From assembly GCA_016178705.1 (NCBI GenBank), contig JACOST010000011.1, forward strand, positions 248,001-312,000: a DNA stretch of 64,000 nucleotides, given 5' to 3'. Position 1 is the first letter of the stretch; each line of letters opens with the position of its first letter. This DNA comes from Deltaproteobacteria bacterium. Lineage in GTDB: Bacteria; Desulfobacterota; Binatia; HRBIN30; JACQVA1. The position numbers and the translations under genes are program-made. Below the pieces are notes generated by a model, which was not told where the DNA came from, ran no database searches, and was given only the letters and a program-made list of their open reading frames with translations. Positions 25,449 through 33,387 of this stretch are shown here, in pieces.

Positions 25449-26042
25449 ATGAAGCTCGCGCAGACCGCATTCCGCTCCGAGGACGTTTTCACGCAACGCG
25501 AGTTTCGCCGCTGGCTCGGCGATCTGCCGCCGTCCAACATCAACCACTACGAGCTGCTCGACGGGAGGATCGTGATGACGCCTCCGGCCGGATGGACCCA
25601 TGGAAGCATAGGCAATCGCATCGGCGTTCGCATCGGTCAGCATGTCCAAGAGCAGAGGTTGGGCATCGTCTTCGATTCGAGCGCCGGATACGAACTGCCG
25701 TCGGGCGATACGCTGGAGCCGGACGTGTCGTTCGTGTCGACCAAGCGCTTTGCGACGCAACCGCCGCGGACGCCGAATCAGTTCTTGCGCATGGCTCCGA
25801 CGTTGGTCATCGAGATTCTCTCTCCGTCGACCGCCCGGCGCGACCAGACCGAAAAGAAGGATATCTACGCACGCAACGGCGTCGACGAGTACTGGATCGT
25901 CGATCCGGCCAAGAAGATCGTGACGGTCTTTCACCTGACACGACGTCGATACGGCGCGGGACGTTCGTTCAAGACCGGCCGAATTCGCTCGCGCGTGCTC
26001 CCACAGGTCGATCTCAGCGCCGAGGACGTATTCTCACTCTAA
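25449..26042 (+). CDS. Uma2 family endonuclease (PD-(D/E)xK)
   Basis: This 197-residue DUF820/Uma2 protein shows YELLDGRIVMTPPAGWTHG near residue 35, LEPDVSFVS (metal-binding Asp), PTLVIEILSPST (catalytic Glu) and a modified Lys region in TEKKDIYARNGVDEYWIVD. The family is a restriction-like nuclease fold, common as single genes in soil bacteria, with unclear biological role. The start at 25449 removes a poorly supported 23-codon extension. It lies 144 bases after the EEP pair and may be part of the same accessory patch. Confidence 0.9.
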   Translation: MKLAQTAFRSEDVFTQREFRRWLGDLPPSNINHYELLDGRIVMTPPAGWTHGSIGNRIGVRIGQHVQEQRLGIVFDSSAGYELPSGDTLEPDVSFVSTKRFATQPPRTPNQFLRMAPTLVIEILSPSTARRDQTEKKDIYARNGVDEYWIVDPAKKIVTVFHLTRRRYGAGRSFKTGRIRSRVLPQVDLSAEDVFSL

Positions 26043-26158
26043 CCTCTTGTAGTGCGGGTCTCGTGCGATGATGGTGGTGCCGGCGTCCACGCCTGCACGG
26101 CGGACGGGACGCCCACCGCTACCGAAGAGGGGCAGTGTTGCGGGAGGAGGTATTCGTG

Positions 26159-26635
26159 ATGACGCTCGAATCGCGCATCGATGCGCTCACGCAGCGTGTC
26201 CAAGCACTCGAAGACGAGCTGGCGATTCATCGCTTGATCGTCGGTTACGGGCTCGCGGTCGACATCGGCGACGCGGAGCGCAGCGCCGCCGTGTTCTCAC
26301 CCGATGGTATCTACGACGTCGATGTCGGACTGATGGAGGGGCGCGACGCGGTCAAAGCGATGATCCGCGGTGAGCGGCATCAATCGATGGTCGGGCACTG
26401 CGCGCATCAAATCGGTCCGGCCATTGTCGAGGTCAGCGGTGAGCGCGCGACGGCGACAGGTTACTCGCGTGTGTATCTCAACACCCGCGCCGGCACCCAC
26501 ATCTATCGCGTGAGCTTCAATCGTTGGGAGTTGAGCAAACAGAACGGGGCGTGGCTGATCACTCGCCGCGTCACGCGGCTGCTTGGCACCGATGACGCCA
26601 AACAGGTGTTCCGCGACGCGCTCGATCACGCTTGA
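26159..26635 (+). CDS. SnoaL/NTF2-like fold protein
   Basis: The 158-residue product has the alpha-plus-beta cone of the SnoaL-like family: a coiled start (LESRIDALTQRVQALEDELA), IHRLIVGYGLAVDIGDAE, FSPDGIYDVDVGLMEGRDAV near residue 65, GHCAHQIGPAIVEVSG and YRVSFNRWELSKQNGAWLI. Family members include small ketosteroid-isomerase-like enzymes and dehydratases. The Asp in YDVDVG and the His in GHCAHQ could form the pocket, but no reaction can be assigned. GGAGGAGG before 26159 fixes the start. It converges on the EamA gene with a ten-base overlap. Confidence 0.8.
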   Translation: MTLESRIDALTQRVQALEDELAIHRLIVGYGLAVDIGDAERSAAVFSPDGIYDVDVGLMEGRDAVKAMIRGERHQSMVGHCAHQIGPAIVEVSGERATATGYSRVYLNTRAGTHIYRVSFNRWELSKQNGAWLITRRVTRLLGTDDAKQVFRDALDHA

Positions 26636-27519
26636 TCGGTGCTGGCAACGCGAGCATCGACCCATCCCTTCACCATCGTTGCCAACAGAATCAGCGCGCC
26701 GCCGCCGAGCGACCACGCGCCCGGCCGCTCGCCTTGGATCAACCATGCCCACAGCGGATTGAGCAACGGTTCGAGCAACAACAGCAGCGACGCTTCGAGT
26801 GCCGGCACGTGACGGATCGCGCTGGCCATGAAGAGGTACGCGAGACCGATCTGGAACACGCCCAGGTAACCGACGACCATCCAATCGGCCGCCGTGCTGT
26901 GCACGATCGGCAGCGCCCACGGCAGGCAGGCGACGCACGCGATCGCGTTGCCGGCGACGATGGTGGGCATCTCCGACCCCGCATGCTCGGCGCGCGCGAG
27001 CCAGCGGAAACCGAGCACCGTGAACGCCCAGCTCACTCCACTCAATGTCGCGACGACGTTGCCCGCGAGCGGATGCGGCGCCGTGGCGGACGACGGCTCG
27101 ATGCCGATGAAAAACATGGCCAGCCCGAGCGCCACCGCGATCATGTAGAACACGTCGCGCGCGCGCATGTGCTCGCCCAGCAATCGCGGACCGAGCAGGA
27201 CGATGTAGAGCGGCGCGGCCGACTGCAGGAAGATCGAGTTCGCCGCCGTGGTGAGTTTGTTCGCGGTCACGAACAGAATCATCGTCGCTGCGTAGGCGGC
27301 GCCGACGGCGAGAATGCGCGGCGTCCAGCGCTGGCGCGCGCCGGGCAGAAAGATCAACACGGCCACCGCCGCCACTACCGAGCGAAACGCGGTGACCTGC
27401 CAGCTCGTCAGCGTACAAGCTTTGATCGCCGCGCCGCCGGTGGAGAACAACGCGGCCGCGGCGAGCAACTGCACGCGTGACCACGCGTGCGGGGCCGGTG
27501 CTGTGACGGCGCGGTTCAC
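26626..27519 (-). CDS. EamA/DMT family transporter
   Basis: A 297-residue inner-membrane protein with ten predicted helices in two EamA repeats. The first repeat has FSTGGAAIKACTLTSWQVTAF and LGEHMRARDVFYM; the second has SGVSWAFTVLGFRW and LLLEPLLNPLWAWLIQGE, the conserved end-of-repeat motif. These carriers usually export metabolites such as amino acids; the substrate here is unknown. Its ATG overlaps the stop of the upstream amidohydrolase by four bases (ATGA), so the two are translationally coupled. Confidence 0.92.
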   Translation of the reverse strand: MNRAVTAPAPHAWSRVQLLAAAALFSTGGAAIKACTLTSWQVTAFRSVVAAVAVLIFLPGARQRWTPRILAVGAAYAATMILFVTANKLTTAANSIFLQSAAPLYIVLLGPRLLGEHMRARDVFYMIAVALGLAMFFIGIEPSSATAPHPLAGNVVATLSGVSWAFTVLGFRWLARAEHAGSEMPTIVAGNAIACVACLPWALPIVHSTAADWMVVGYLGVFQIGLAYLFMASAIRHVPALEASLLLLLEPLLNPLWAWLIQGERPGAWSLGGGALILLATMVKGWVDARVASTDQA

Positions 27520-28640
27520 CGCGCCCGTTCACGCGCCGGCAGCGTGATTCCGTACACTCGCGCCGCGTTGGTGGCGAGGATCTTGTCGCGCGACGCCGGC
27601 GCGATGTTCGCCATCGATGCGAGCGTCTTGGTCACCGCGCCTGGGAAGTGCGCATCGGGGTGCGGATAGTCCGACGCCCACACCACGCACTCGTCACTGA
27701 CGTGGTGCACCACCGCATCGACGATCTCGTCCGACGGCTCGGTGGAAATCACGCACTGGCGCTTGAAGTACTCCGACGGTTTCAGGCGCAGCAGCGGGAA
27801 GAATTTTTCCCAGGTGTCGAAGTGCGAGTCGAGCCGTTCGAGCCAGTAGGGTAACCAGCCCGAGCCCGATTCGAGGAACGCGAAGCGCAAACTCGGATGG
27901 CGATCCATCACGCCGGTCATGATCAAGCCCGCGCAGGCGGCCATCTGTTCGAACGGATGCGACAGCACGTGCAGCAAGGCGGGATTCTCGAAGCGATCGC
28001 GCCCGAGCGTCGGCAACGAATCGGAGAGGCCTTCGTGCACCGCAATCGGCACGCCCAGCGACGCGGCGCATTCCCAGAAACGGTCGTACGCCGGGTGGTG
28101 GATCGGACGCCCCGCGTGCGGATTGGGGCGAAAGAAGGCGCCGCGGAATCCGAGTTGCTCGGTGGCGCGTGTCAGCTCGCGAATCGACTCGTCGATATCG
28201 TGCAAGGGCAGCAGCGCCACGCCAACCAGTCGATCCGGAGCAGCGCGACAGTAGTCGGCCAGCCAATTGTTGTACGCGCGGCAGAGCGCGGCCATCAGCG
28301 GCACGTCGTTCAGCTCGGGTATGTAGAATCCAATCGACGGATACAGCACGGCGATGTCGATGCCCTCGCTGTCCATGTCGCGCAGGCGTGCCTGCGGATC
28401 CCAGCCGCCGGCTTGAAACGTCTTGCCTTCCAGCTTGTACTCGGGTCCGAAGGTCAGGAGCATCGCGTGCCGCATGATGATGCGGTCGTCGATCACCTGG
28501 CAGGGATGGCCGCGCTCATCGAGGGCGGGACGCGGCGCGCGCGCTCGATAGGCCGGCTCGACGTACTCGGCCCACATCGAGGTGGGTTCGACGATGTGAC
28601 CGTCGGCGTCAATAACGAAGGGGCGGGGCGTATTACTCAT
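27516..28640 (-). CDS. Metal-dependent amidohydrolase 2 family protein
   Basis: This 374-residue TIM-barrel hydrolase has the N-terminal metal site VIDADGHIVEP, ALCRAYNNWLADYC, GVALLPL, a central VHEGLSDSLP and LSHPFEQ. It ends with the metal-binding Asp in VWASDYPHPDAHFPG and NAARVYGI. The family (PF04909) covers decarboxylases such as aminocarboxymuconate-semialdehyde decarboxylase and hydrolases of cyclic esters, so either is possible. GGGAGG precedes the ATG. It is coupled to the EamA transporter, suggesting processing and export or uptake of the same compound. Two paralogues lie at 30666 and 48432. Confidence 0.88.
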   Translation of the reverse strand: MSNTPRPFVIDADGHIVEPTSMWAEYVEPAYRARAPRPALDERGHPCQVIDDRIIMRHAMLLTFGPEYKLEGKTFQAGGWDPQARLRDMDSEGIDIAVLYPSIGFYIPELNDVPLMAALCRAYNNWLADYCRAAPDRLVGVALLPLHDIDESIRELTRATEQLGFRGAFFRPNPHAGRPIHHPAYDRFWECAASLGVPIAVHEGLSDSLPTLGRDRFENPALLHVLSHPFEQMAACAGLIMTGVMDRHPSLRFAFLESGSGWLPYWLERLDSHFDTWEKFFPLLRLKPSEYFKRQCVISTEPSDEIVDAVVHHVSDECVVWASDYPHPDAHFPGAVTKTLASMANIAPASRDKILATNAARVYGITLPARERAR

Positions 28641-28662
28641 TGGCGCCTCCCGGATTTTACGC

Positions 28663-28965
28663 TTCGCAAGAAGCTCTCTCTGTCTCGGGGAGAAGGTCGG
28701 GATCAGGATGAGGGTGTAGAAGCATCAGCGATGTCTTCATTGCCCTCACCCCATCCCTCTCCCAGAGAGAGTGTCGACAAACAGGGGGACGGCCCTTCGA
28801 GACGGCCCCGAAAAGATGGGGCCTCCTCAGGGCGAGCGGAAACGTTCTTTGAAGACAACAACAGAACCGTTCGTCCTGAGGAGCCGCCGTTCTTGTGGCG
28901 GCGTCTCGAAGGACGTGCCTTGAGAAAAGCGACAGTCTCCCAGAGGGGGAGGGGGCGGAATTTGG
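28663..28965. repeat. Nested intergenic repeat block (two element families)
   Basis: The 330-base gap between two minus-strand genes is built of repeats. Bases 28676-28770 are a degenerate copy of the CCCTCTCCC/GGGAGAGGG element. Bases 28792-28919 are a different inverted repeat, with outer arms CCTTCGAGACGGCC and GGCGTCTCGAAGGACG and inner arms CCTCAGGGCGAGCGG and CCGTTCGTCCTGAGGAG. Bases 28933-28957 (GTCTCCCAGAGGGGGAGGGG) look like the other end of the first family. The second element may have inserted into the first. Confidence 0.75.
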
Positions 28966-28970
28966 AAAGG

Positions 28971-29747
28971 TCATTCGCCACTCATCAAGCCGATGTTGTG
29001 TGTCGCCATCGCACCGCCGTCGACGATGAACGTTTGGCCGGTGATGAACGATGCCTCGTCCGAGGCGAGGAACACCACCATGTTCGCGACTTCCTCAGGC
29101 TGGCCGAGTCGACGCAATGGGTTGGCGTTGATCATCCGGTCGCGCGCACCCTCGACGGCGTTCGCAAACATGAGGGTGGGCGGCGTAGCGATGGCGCCCG
29201 GCAGAATGCAATTCGCGCGGATGTTGTGCTTCGCGTACTCGACGGCAACGGACCGCGTCAAGCTGATGATACCGGCCTTGGCGGCCGCGTACGCGCCGAG
29301 GCCGTGCTCGACCGACACCGCCACTCCCGACGACATGTTCACGAACACGCCTCCGCCCTGCTCGATCATCAGCGGCAGCGCAAACTTGCTGGTGAGGAAG
29401 TAGCCAGTCAAGTTGATGGCGATGGTGCGGTTCCACGCCTCGACGCTGAGATCGGCAATGAAGCCCATGTCGCCGCTGGTGGCGTTGTTGTGCACGACGT
29501 CGAGCCGTCCGAAGGTTTTGATGGTGTGCTGAATCAGCTCCTCGACTTCTTTCGGTTGGGCGATGTCCGTATGCGCGACCAAGACTTCGCCGTCAATCTC
29601 GCGCGAGACCCGTTGCGCGCCCTCGTCGTTGATGTCAGCGATCACCACGCGCGCGCCTTCAGCCGCGCACCGCTTCGCCGTCGCCTCGCCGATGCCCGAG
29701 CCGCCGCCGGTGATGAGGACTGTCTTACCGGCCAATCGCGCTGTCAT
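28971..29747 (-). CDS. SDR family oxidoreductase
   Basis: This 258-residue classical short-chain dehydrogenase has the cofactor motif VLITGGGSGIGEATAKRCA at residues 9-27 and VIADIND, where the Asp suggests NAD rather than NADP. The NNATS stretch replaces the usual NNAG, and the catalytic Ser and Tyr-x3-Lys are in MSSGVAVS and YAAAKAGII. The C-terminus reads FLASDEASFITGQTFIVDGG. Alcohol or hydroxyacyl oxidation is the likely reaction; the substrate is unknown. GGAGG precedes the ATG. Confidence 0.93.
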   Translation of the reverse strand: MTARLAGKTVLITGGGSGIGEATAKRCAAEGARVVIADINDEGAQRVSREIDGEVLVAHTDIAQPKEVEELIQHTIKTFGRLDVVHNNATSGDMGFIADLSVEAWNRTIAINLTGYFLTSKFALPLMIEQGGGVFVNMSSGVAVSVEHGLGAYAAAKAGIISLTRSVAVEYAKHNIRANCILPGAIATPPTLMFANAVEGARDRMINANPLRRLGQPEEVANMVVFLASDEASFITGQTFIVDGGAMATHNIGLMSGE

Positions 29748-29871
29748 TTTGTGCCTCCGTGTGTCGTGTTGTTACACCACTATGTGCCAACCGCTGATGG
29801 CCGGTGGCTGATGGCAAGGAATCCGGATCTGGCCATTCGCCATCTGCCATTCGCCATCAGCCACCTGCCAC

Positions 29872-30582
29872 TCAGCCATCCGCCATCAGCCGCTCCAACC
29901 GCTTCACGTCGAGCACGGTGATCGCCTGCCGCGCGTAGGAGATGAGCCCGTCCGCCATCAGCGCCGCCATGCCTTTGCTCACGCGCTCGCGCGACGCGCC
30001 TACCATCTCGGCGAGGTTGACGTGCGTGATCGGGAGCTGCACGCGGACGCCGTTGGGTTCAGGCACGCCGAAACTGGCGGCGAGATCGAGGATCGTCAGC
30101 GCCAAGCGGCCACGCAGGTCGAGCGCCACGCAGTGCACCAAGCGCATCGCGAAACGCGCTTGCCGTTCGAGCACGCGGTTGAAGAAGCGCAGCACCAGCG
30201 GCGGCGCCAGGCCGCCGATCAGTCGCTCGAACTCGCGCCGCGGCACGACGGCGAGCGTCGCTGTGGTAAAGGCGTTGGCGGCGCTCAGGCGTGGCCGCTC
30301 GGTCTCGACGATCGGGAAACCGAACATCGCACCGGGTTGATAGAAGGCGCACAGAATTCGCGTGCCGCGCGGCAGGCCGATCGACACGCTCACCGCGCCG
30401 CTCAGCACGACGAAGATGCTGCCGCGATGCGTGCCTTGTGGGTAGACCGAGGTGCCGCGCGCGAAGTAGCGGATGGTGGCGGCGCTCAGCAGCGCGTCGA
30501 CCGTGGCGCGATCGAGGCCGGATTCGATGGCGATGCGGGCGCGGACCTTCGGATCCCCCGCGGTTCCCAGTGGGTGTGACAT
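29872..30582 (-). CDS. Crp/Fnr family transcriptional regulator
   Basis: The 236-residue protein has a cyclic-nucleotide-binding-type beta roll (YFARGTSVYPQGTHRGSIFV, with FVVLSGAVSVS near 60) and a C-terminal winged helix with the recognition region HVNLAEMVGASRERVSKGMA near 195. There are no Fnr-type N-terminal Cys for an iron-sulfur cluster and the cAMP-binding residues are not obviously kept, so the ligand is unknown. A near-perfect Crp-type box overlaps its own start codon, suggesting autoregulation. It is divergent from the amidohydrolase at 30666. The 124 bases downstream are rich in GCCATC/GATGGC short repeats. Confidence 0.9.
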   Translation of the reverse strand: MSHPLGTAGDPKVRARIAIESGLDRATVDALLSAATIRYFARGTSVYPQGTHRGSIFVVLSGAVSVSIGLPRGTRILCAFYQPGAMFGFPIVETERPRLSAANAFTTATLAVVPRREFERLIGGLAPPLVLRFFNRVLERQARFAMRLVHCVALDLRGRLALTILDLAASFGVPEPNGVRVQLPITHVNLAEMVGASRERVSKGMAALMADGLISYARQAITVLDVKRLERLMADG

Positions 30583-30590
30583 CCGTCACC
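30575..30590. promoter_or_regulatory. Crp/Fnr-type operator between the regulator and amidohydrolase genes
   Basis: TGTGA-N6-TCACC matches the Crp consensus TGTGA-N6-TCACA at nine of ten positions. It spans the regulator's start codon and lies 76 bases before the divergent amidohydrolase ATG. It fits autoregulation and control of the neighbour. Chance occurrence cannot be excluded. Confidence 0.5.
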
Positions 30591-30665
30591 GACGACAGCT
30601 TGCCGTTCCCGTACTCGAAGCGCATAAACATCGCAACCCGATTCGCAACCAAGGAGGTTCCGCCC

Positions 30666-31829
30666 ATGAGCTCGTATCAATTGATCTCCGCCGATTCCCA
30701 TATCGTTGAAGCCCCCAATCTGTGGGAGAAGTGGCTCAGCAAAGAATTCATGCCGCGCGCGCCCAAGCTGGTGAAGGACGCCGAAGGCGGCGACGCGTGG
30801 CAGTACCGCCCCGGCACGCCGCCAGTGCCGCTCGGTCTCGTCACCACTTATCCCGGCCGCACTTACGACGCCTTCAAGTGGACCGGCGCGAAGTACGACA
30901 AGATCAACCAAGGTGCCTTCAACGGCGCCGTGCGCCTCAAGGAGCAGGACACCGACGGCGTGAACGCGGAAGTGCTCTACCCGTCGCAGCGCACCATGCG
31001 CCACTTCATGCTCGATGACGACAATGAATTCCACAAGGCCGGCATCCAGGCCTACAACAATTGGATGGCGAAGGACTACATGGCGCCAGATCCGAAGCGG
31101 CTGATCGGCTTGGCGCAGATGCCCAACGTCGGCGTCGAAGCGATGATCGCCGAGATGCGGCGCGCCAAGCAAATGGGCATGCGCGGCGTCATCTTGTCGA
31201 GTTGGCCGAGCGGCGCGACCTCGCTGTCGGTCGAGGACAACGCCTTCTGGGAAGAATGCCAGCAGCTCGATATGCCGGTGAGCATCCATCTCGGCGTGGC
31301 GTCGAAGCAGGCTGCCAATGCCGCGCAGCAGAAGATCACCACCGGCATCTCGGAAGCGACCGGCCTGCTCACTAGCGGGCAGAAGACCGTCGTCGGCTAC
31401 TCCTGCGCTGGGTTGGACAACATGCCGATCATCATCGCCGAAACGATTCTCTCCGGGCTGTTCGACAAGTTCCCCAAGCTGAAGTTCATCTCGGTCGAGG
31501 CTGGCGCCGGCTGGGTACCCTACTTCCTCGAACAGATGGACGACCGCTACTGGCGCAACCGCGGCTGGGCGCAGGTCGATCTGGCGATGCTGCCGAGCGA
31601 GTACTTCCATCGCAACTGGTCGCTGACCTTCGTGCGCGACTTCTACGGCGTGCGCAATCGCCACGCGGTCGGCATCAACAGCATGATGTGGTCGACCGAC
31701 TACCCGCATCACATCTGCGACTGGCCGTACTCGAAGCGCGTCGCCAACGAGATGTTCGACGGCGTGCCCGCTGACGAGCGCTACCAAATCTGCGCCGGCA
31801 ACGCGGCGAAGCTGTACAAGCTGGCGTAA
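30666..31829 (+). CDS. Amidohydrolase 2 family protein, SADSHIVE type
   Basis: The 387-residue metal-dependent TIM-barrel enzyme begins MSSYQLISADSHIVEAPNLW (metal-binding D-x-H). It has LKEQDTDGVNAEVLYPSQRT, AYNNWMAKDYMAPDPKRLIG, GVILSSWPSG, VSIHLGVAS (central His), ISVEAGAGWVPYFLEQMDDR and MWSTDYPHHICDWP (Asp ligand). A substrate of the amide, lactone or carboxylated-ring type is expected from the family. AAGGAGG before 30666 fixes the start and discards a 125-codon Arg-rich extension. It is closely similar in motif order to the gene at 48432. Confidence 0.9.
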   Translation: MSSYQLISADSHIVEAPNLWEKWLSKEFMPRAPKLVKDAEGGDAWQYRPGTPPVPLGLVTTYPGRTYDAFKWTGAKYDKINQGAFNGAVRLKEQDTDGVNAEVLYPSQRTMRHFMLDDDNEFHKAGIQAYNNWMAKDYMAPDPKRLIGLAQMPNVGVEAMIAEMRRAKQMGMRGVILSSWPSGATSLSVEDNAFWEECQQLDMPVSIHLGVASKQAANAAQQKITTGISEATGLLTSGQKTVVGYSCAGLDNMPIIIAETILSGLFDKFPKLKFISVEAGAGWVPYFLEQMDDRYWRNRGWAQVDLAMLPSEYFHRNWSLTFVRDFYGVRNRHAVGINSMMWSTDYPHHICDWPYSKRVANEMFDGVPADERYQICAGNAAKLYKLA

Positions 31830-31879
31830 CCCAATCGAGCACGCCATAGTCTGCAACCGCGGGTGGCTTTGTACACGAA

Positions 31880-32018
31880 GGCCCTCGATACGATCGCTTC
31901 GCGATCTACTCGGGCAAACGGGTTTTAAGAGCCCGTTGAAAGGAACAACCGTTTTCCCGAGTAGCAACCCCGAGTAGAAGCCGAAGGCTTCGTATCGAGG
32001 GACCGCGTATCGAGGGGG
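31880..32018 (+). repeat. MITE-like element, CCCTCGATACGATCGC family (copy A)
   Basis: The element begins GGCCCTCGATACGATCGCTT and continues CGCGATCTACTCGGGCAAACGG. After a variable centre it has CCCGAGTAGCAACCCCGAGT and the terminal arm GGCTTCGTATCGAGGGACCG then CGTATCGAGGGG. Three other copies lie at 44064, 55870 and 63010. It occupies most of the 262-base gap between an amidohydrolase and an enoyl-CoA hydratase. Confidence 0.9.
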
Positions 32019-32091
32019 TGTACGGCGGCGCGCCCTTCTTCTTTTTTTCCACGCGGGCTCAGGCTAGGGTGAACCGCACTGAGGAGTCATC

Positions 32092-32895
32092 ATGGCGGAG
32101 TTTGAAACCATCCTCTTCGACGTCAGCGACCGCATCGCCACCATCACGCTCAACCGGCCGGAGCGGAAGAACGCGATGAACCAGCAACTCAAAGACGAGC
32201 TGCGCGAGTGCTGGCGGCGGGTGAAGACCGATCCGGACATTTGGGTCGCGATCATCACCGGCGCGGGCGATGCGTTCTCCAGCGGCGCCGATGTCGAGTC
32301 GCTCGCCAGCGGCGGCTTTACGAAAACCGATCGCTGGCGCGAGTTGGCGATGATCGAAGGTATCGTCGAGTTGCCGACGCCGCGCCGCCAGCGCGTCCAC
32401 AAACCGGTGATCGCCGCGGTCAACGGCGTGGTCGCCGGCTTCTCACTCGATCTGGTCAGCGAATCCGATATTCCGATCGCGTCCGAGAAGGCCTCGTTCG
32501 TCGATCCACACGTGTCGATCGGCTACGTGTCGTCGCACGAGATGGTGAACATGGCGCGGCGAGTTCCGGTGGCTGTGGCGCTGCGGATGGCGCTGCTCGG
32601 CAGCCGCGAGCGTATGAGCGCGCAGCGCGCCTACGAAGTCGGCTTGGTGACCGAGGTGGTGCCGCACGACAAGCTGATGGCGCGGGCGCGCGAACTAGCC
32701 GGCATGATCCTCACTAACTCGCCGCTGGCGGTGTGGGGCACGAAGATGGCGATTCTGCAGGGGCTCGGGTTGCCGATCCCGCAAGCCGAGGAGATCGCGG
32801 CGGGCTACCTCGAGATCGTCGAGCAGTCCGAAGATCACGGCGAGGGTCCGCGCTCGTTCGTCGAGAAGCGCAAGCCGCGTTGGCAAGCGCGCTGA
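32092..32895 (+). CDS. Enoyl-CoA hydratase/isomerase family protein
   Basis: This 267-residue crotonase-fold protein has RIATITLNRPERKNAMNQQL near residue 12. The oxyanion-hole loop is AIITGAGDAFSSGADVESLA near residue 60. The second half reads KPVIAAVNGVVAGFSLDLVSESDIPIAS, with FVDPHVSIGYVSSHE in place of the usual Glu-containing PEVxLG segment. The altered catalytic loop means the reaction (hydration, isomerisation or hydrolysis) is uncertain. GAGGAG before 32092 fixes the start. Eight bases separate it from the next gene, so they form an operon. Confidence 0.9.
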   Translation: MAEFETILFDVSDRIATITLNRPERKNAMNQQLKDELRECWRRVKTDPDIWVAIITGAGDAFSSGADVESLASGGFTKTDRWRELAMIEGIVELPTPRRQRVHKPVIAAVNGVVAGFSLDLVSESDIPIASEKASFVDPHVSIGYVSSHEMVNMARRVPVAVALRMALLGSRERMSAQRAYEVGLVTEVVPHDKLMARARELAGMILTNSPLAVWGTKMAILQGLGLPIPQAEEIAAGYLEIVEQSEDHGEGPRSFVEKRKPRWQAR

Positions 32896-32903
32896 GGGCT
32901 GCC

Positions 32904-33209
32904 ATGGTCGTCGTACTCTTTCGTTCACTGCTCACCGCCGAAGCCGGTGCCGACTACGGCGCGATGGCCGACGAGATGCTCGCGCGCGCCAGTACAATGG
33001 CGGGATTCATCGACTTCAAATCCTTCACCGCCGCCGATGGCGAGCACGTCGCGATCATTCATTGGGAATCGCAAGACACGCTGCGCGCGTGGAGCGATGA
33101 CCTGCGTCATGTAGTCGCCCAACGGCTCGGACGCGACAAGTGGTACGAGTACTTCCAAGTCGAGGTCGCCGACATCGCTCGCTCCTACCGATTCGACCGG
33201 CCGAAGTAG
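32904..33209 (+). CDS. Antibiotic biosynthesis monooxygenase (ABM) domain protein
   Basis: The 101-residue protein has the dimeric alpha/beta ABM barrel: VVVLFRSLLTAEAGADY, ASTMAGFIDFKSFTAADGEH near residue 35, VAIIHWESQDTLRAWSDDLR and WYEYFQVEVADIARSYRF. These small proteins are cofactor-free monooxygenases, haem-degrading enzymes or stress proteins. No haem-binding residue is obvious. It is encoded eight bases after the enoyl-CoA hydratase stop. Confidence 0.85.
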   Translation: MVVVLFRSLLTAEAGADYGAMADEMLARASTMAGFIDFKSFTAADGEHVAIIHWESQDTLRAWSDDLRHVVAQRLGRDKWYEYFQVEVADIARSYRFDRPK

Positions 33210-33387
33210 TCGAGGCGCGTGCCGGCGCTGACCTGGATGCCAACGCATGGACGCAACGACAGCGGTGCGCCGACGCGCAGCCTGAAGACTGCGGCGGGCA
33301 CTCTTCGATCACACCAATGTAGGCGCGGGCATCAGCCCCGCCGTCGGTACGCCGGTTGCTGAGTTCGTAAAGAGCGAGAGATCCGCC

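Noticed and set aside
27897-29921. 674-codon plus-strand open frame
   Set aside because: It runs antisense to the amidohydrolase and SDR genes and through the repeat block at 28663-28965. It has no ribosome-binding site, domain or coding-like composition.
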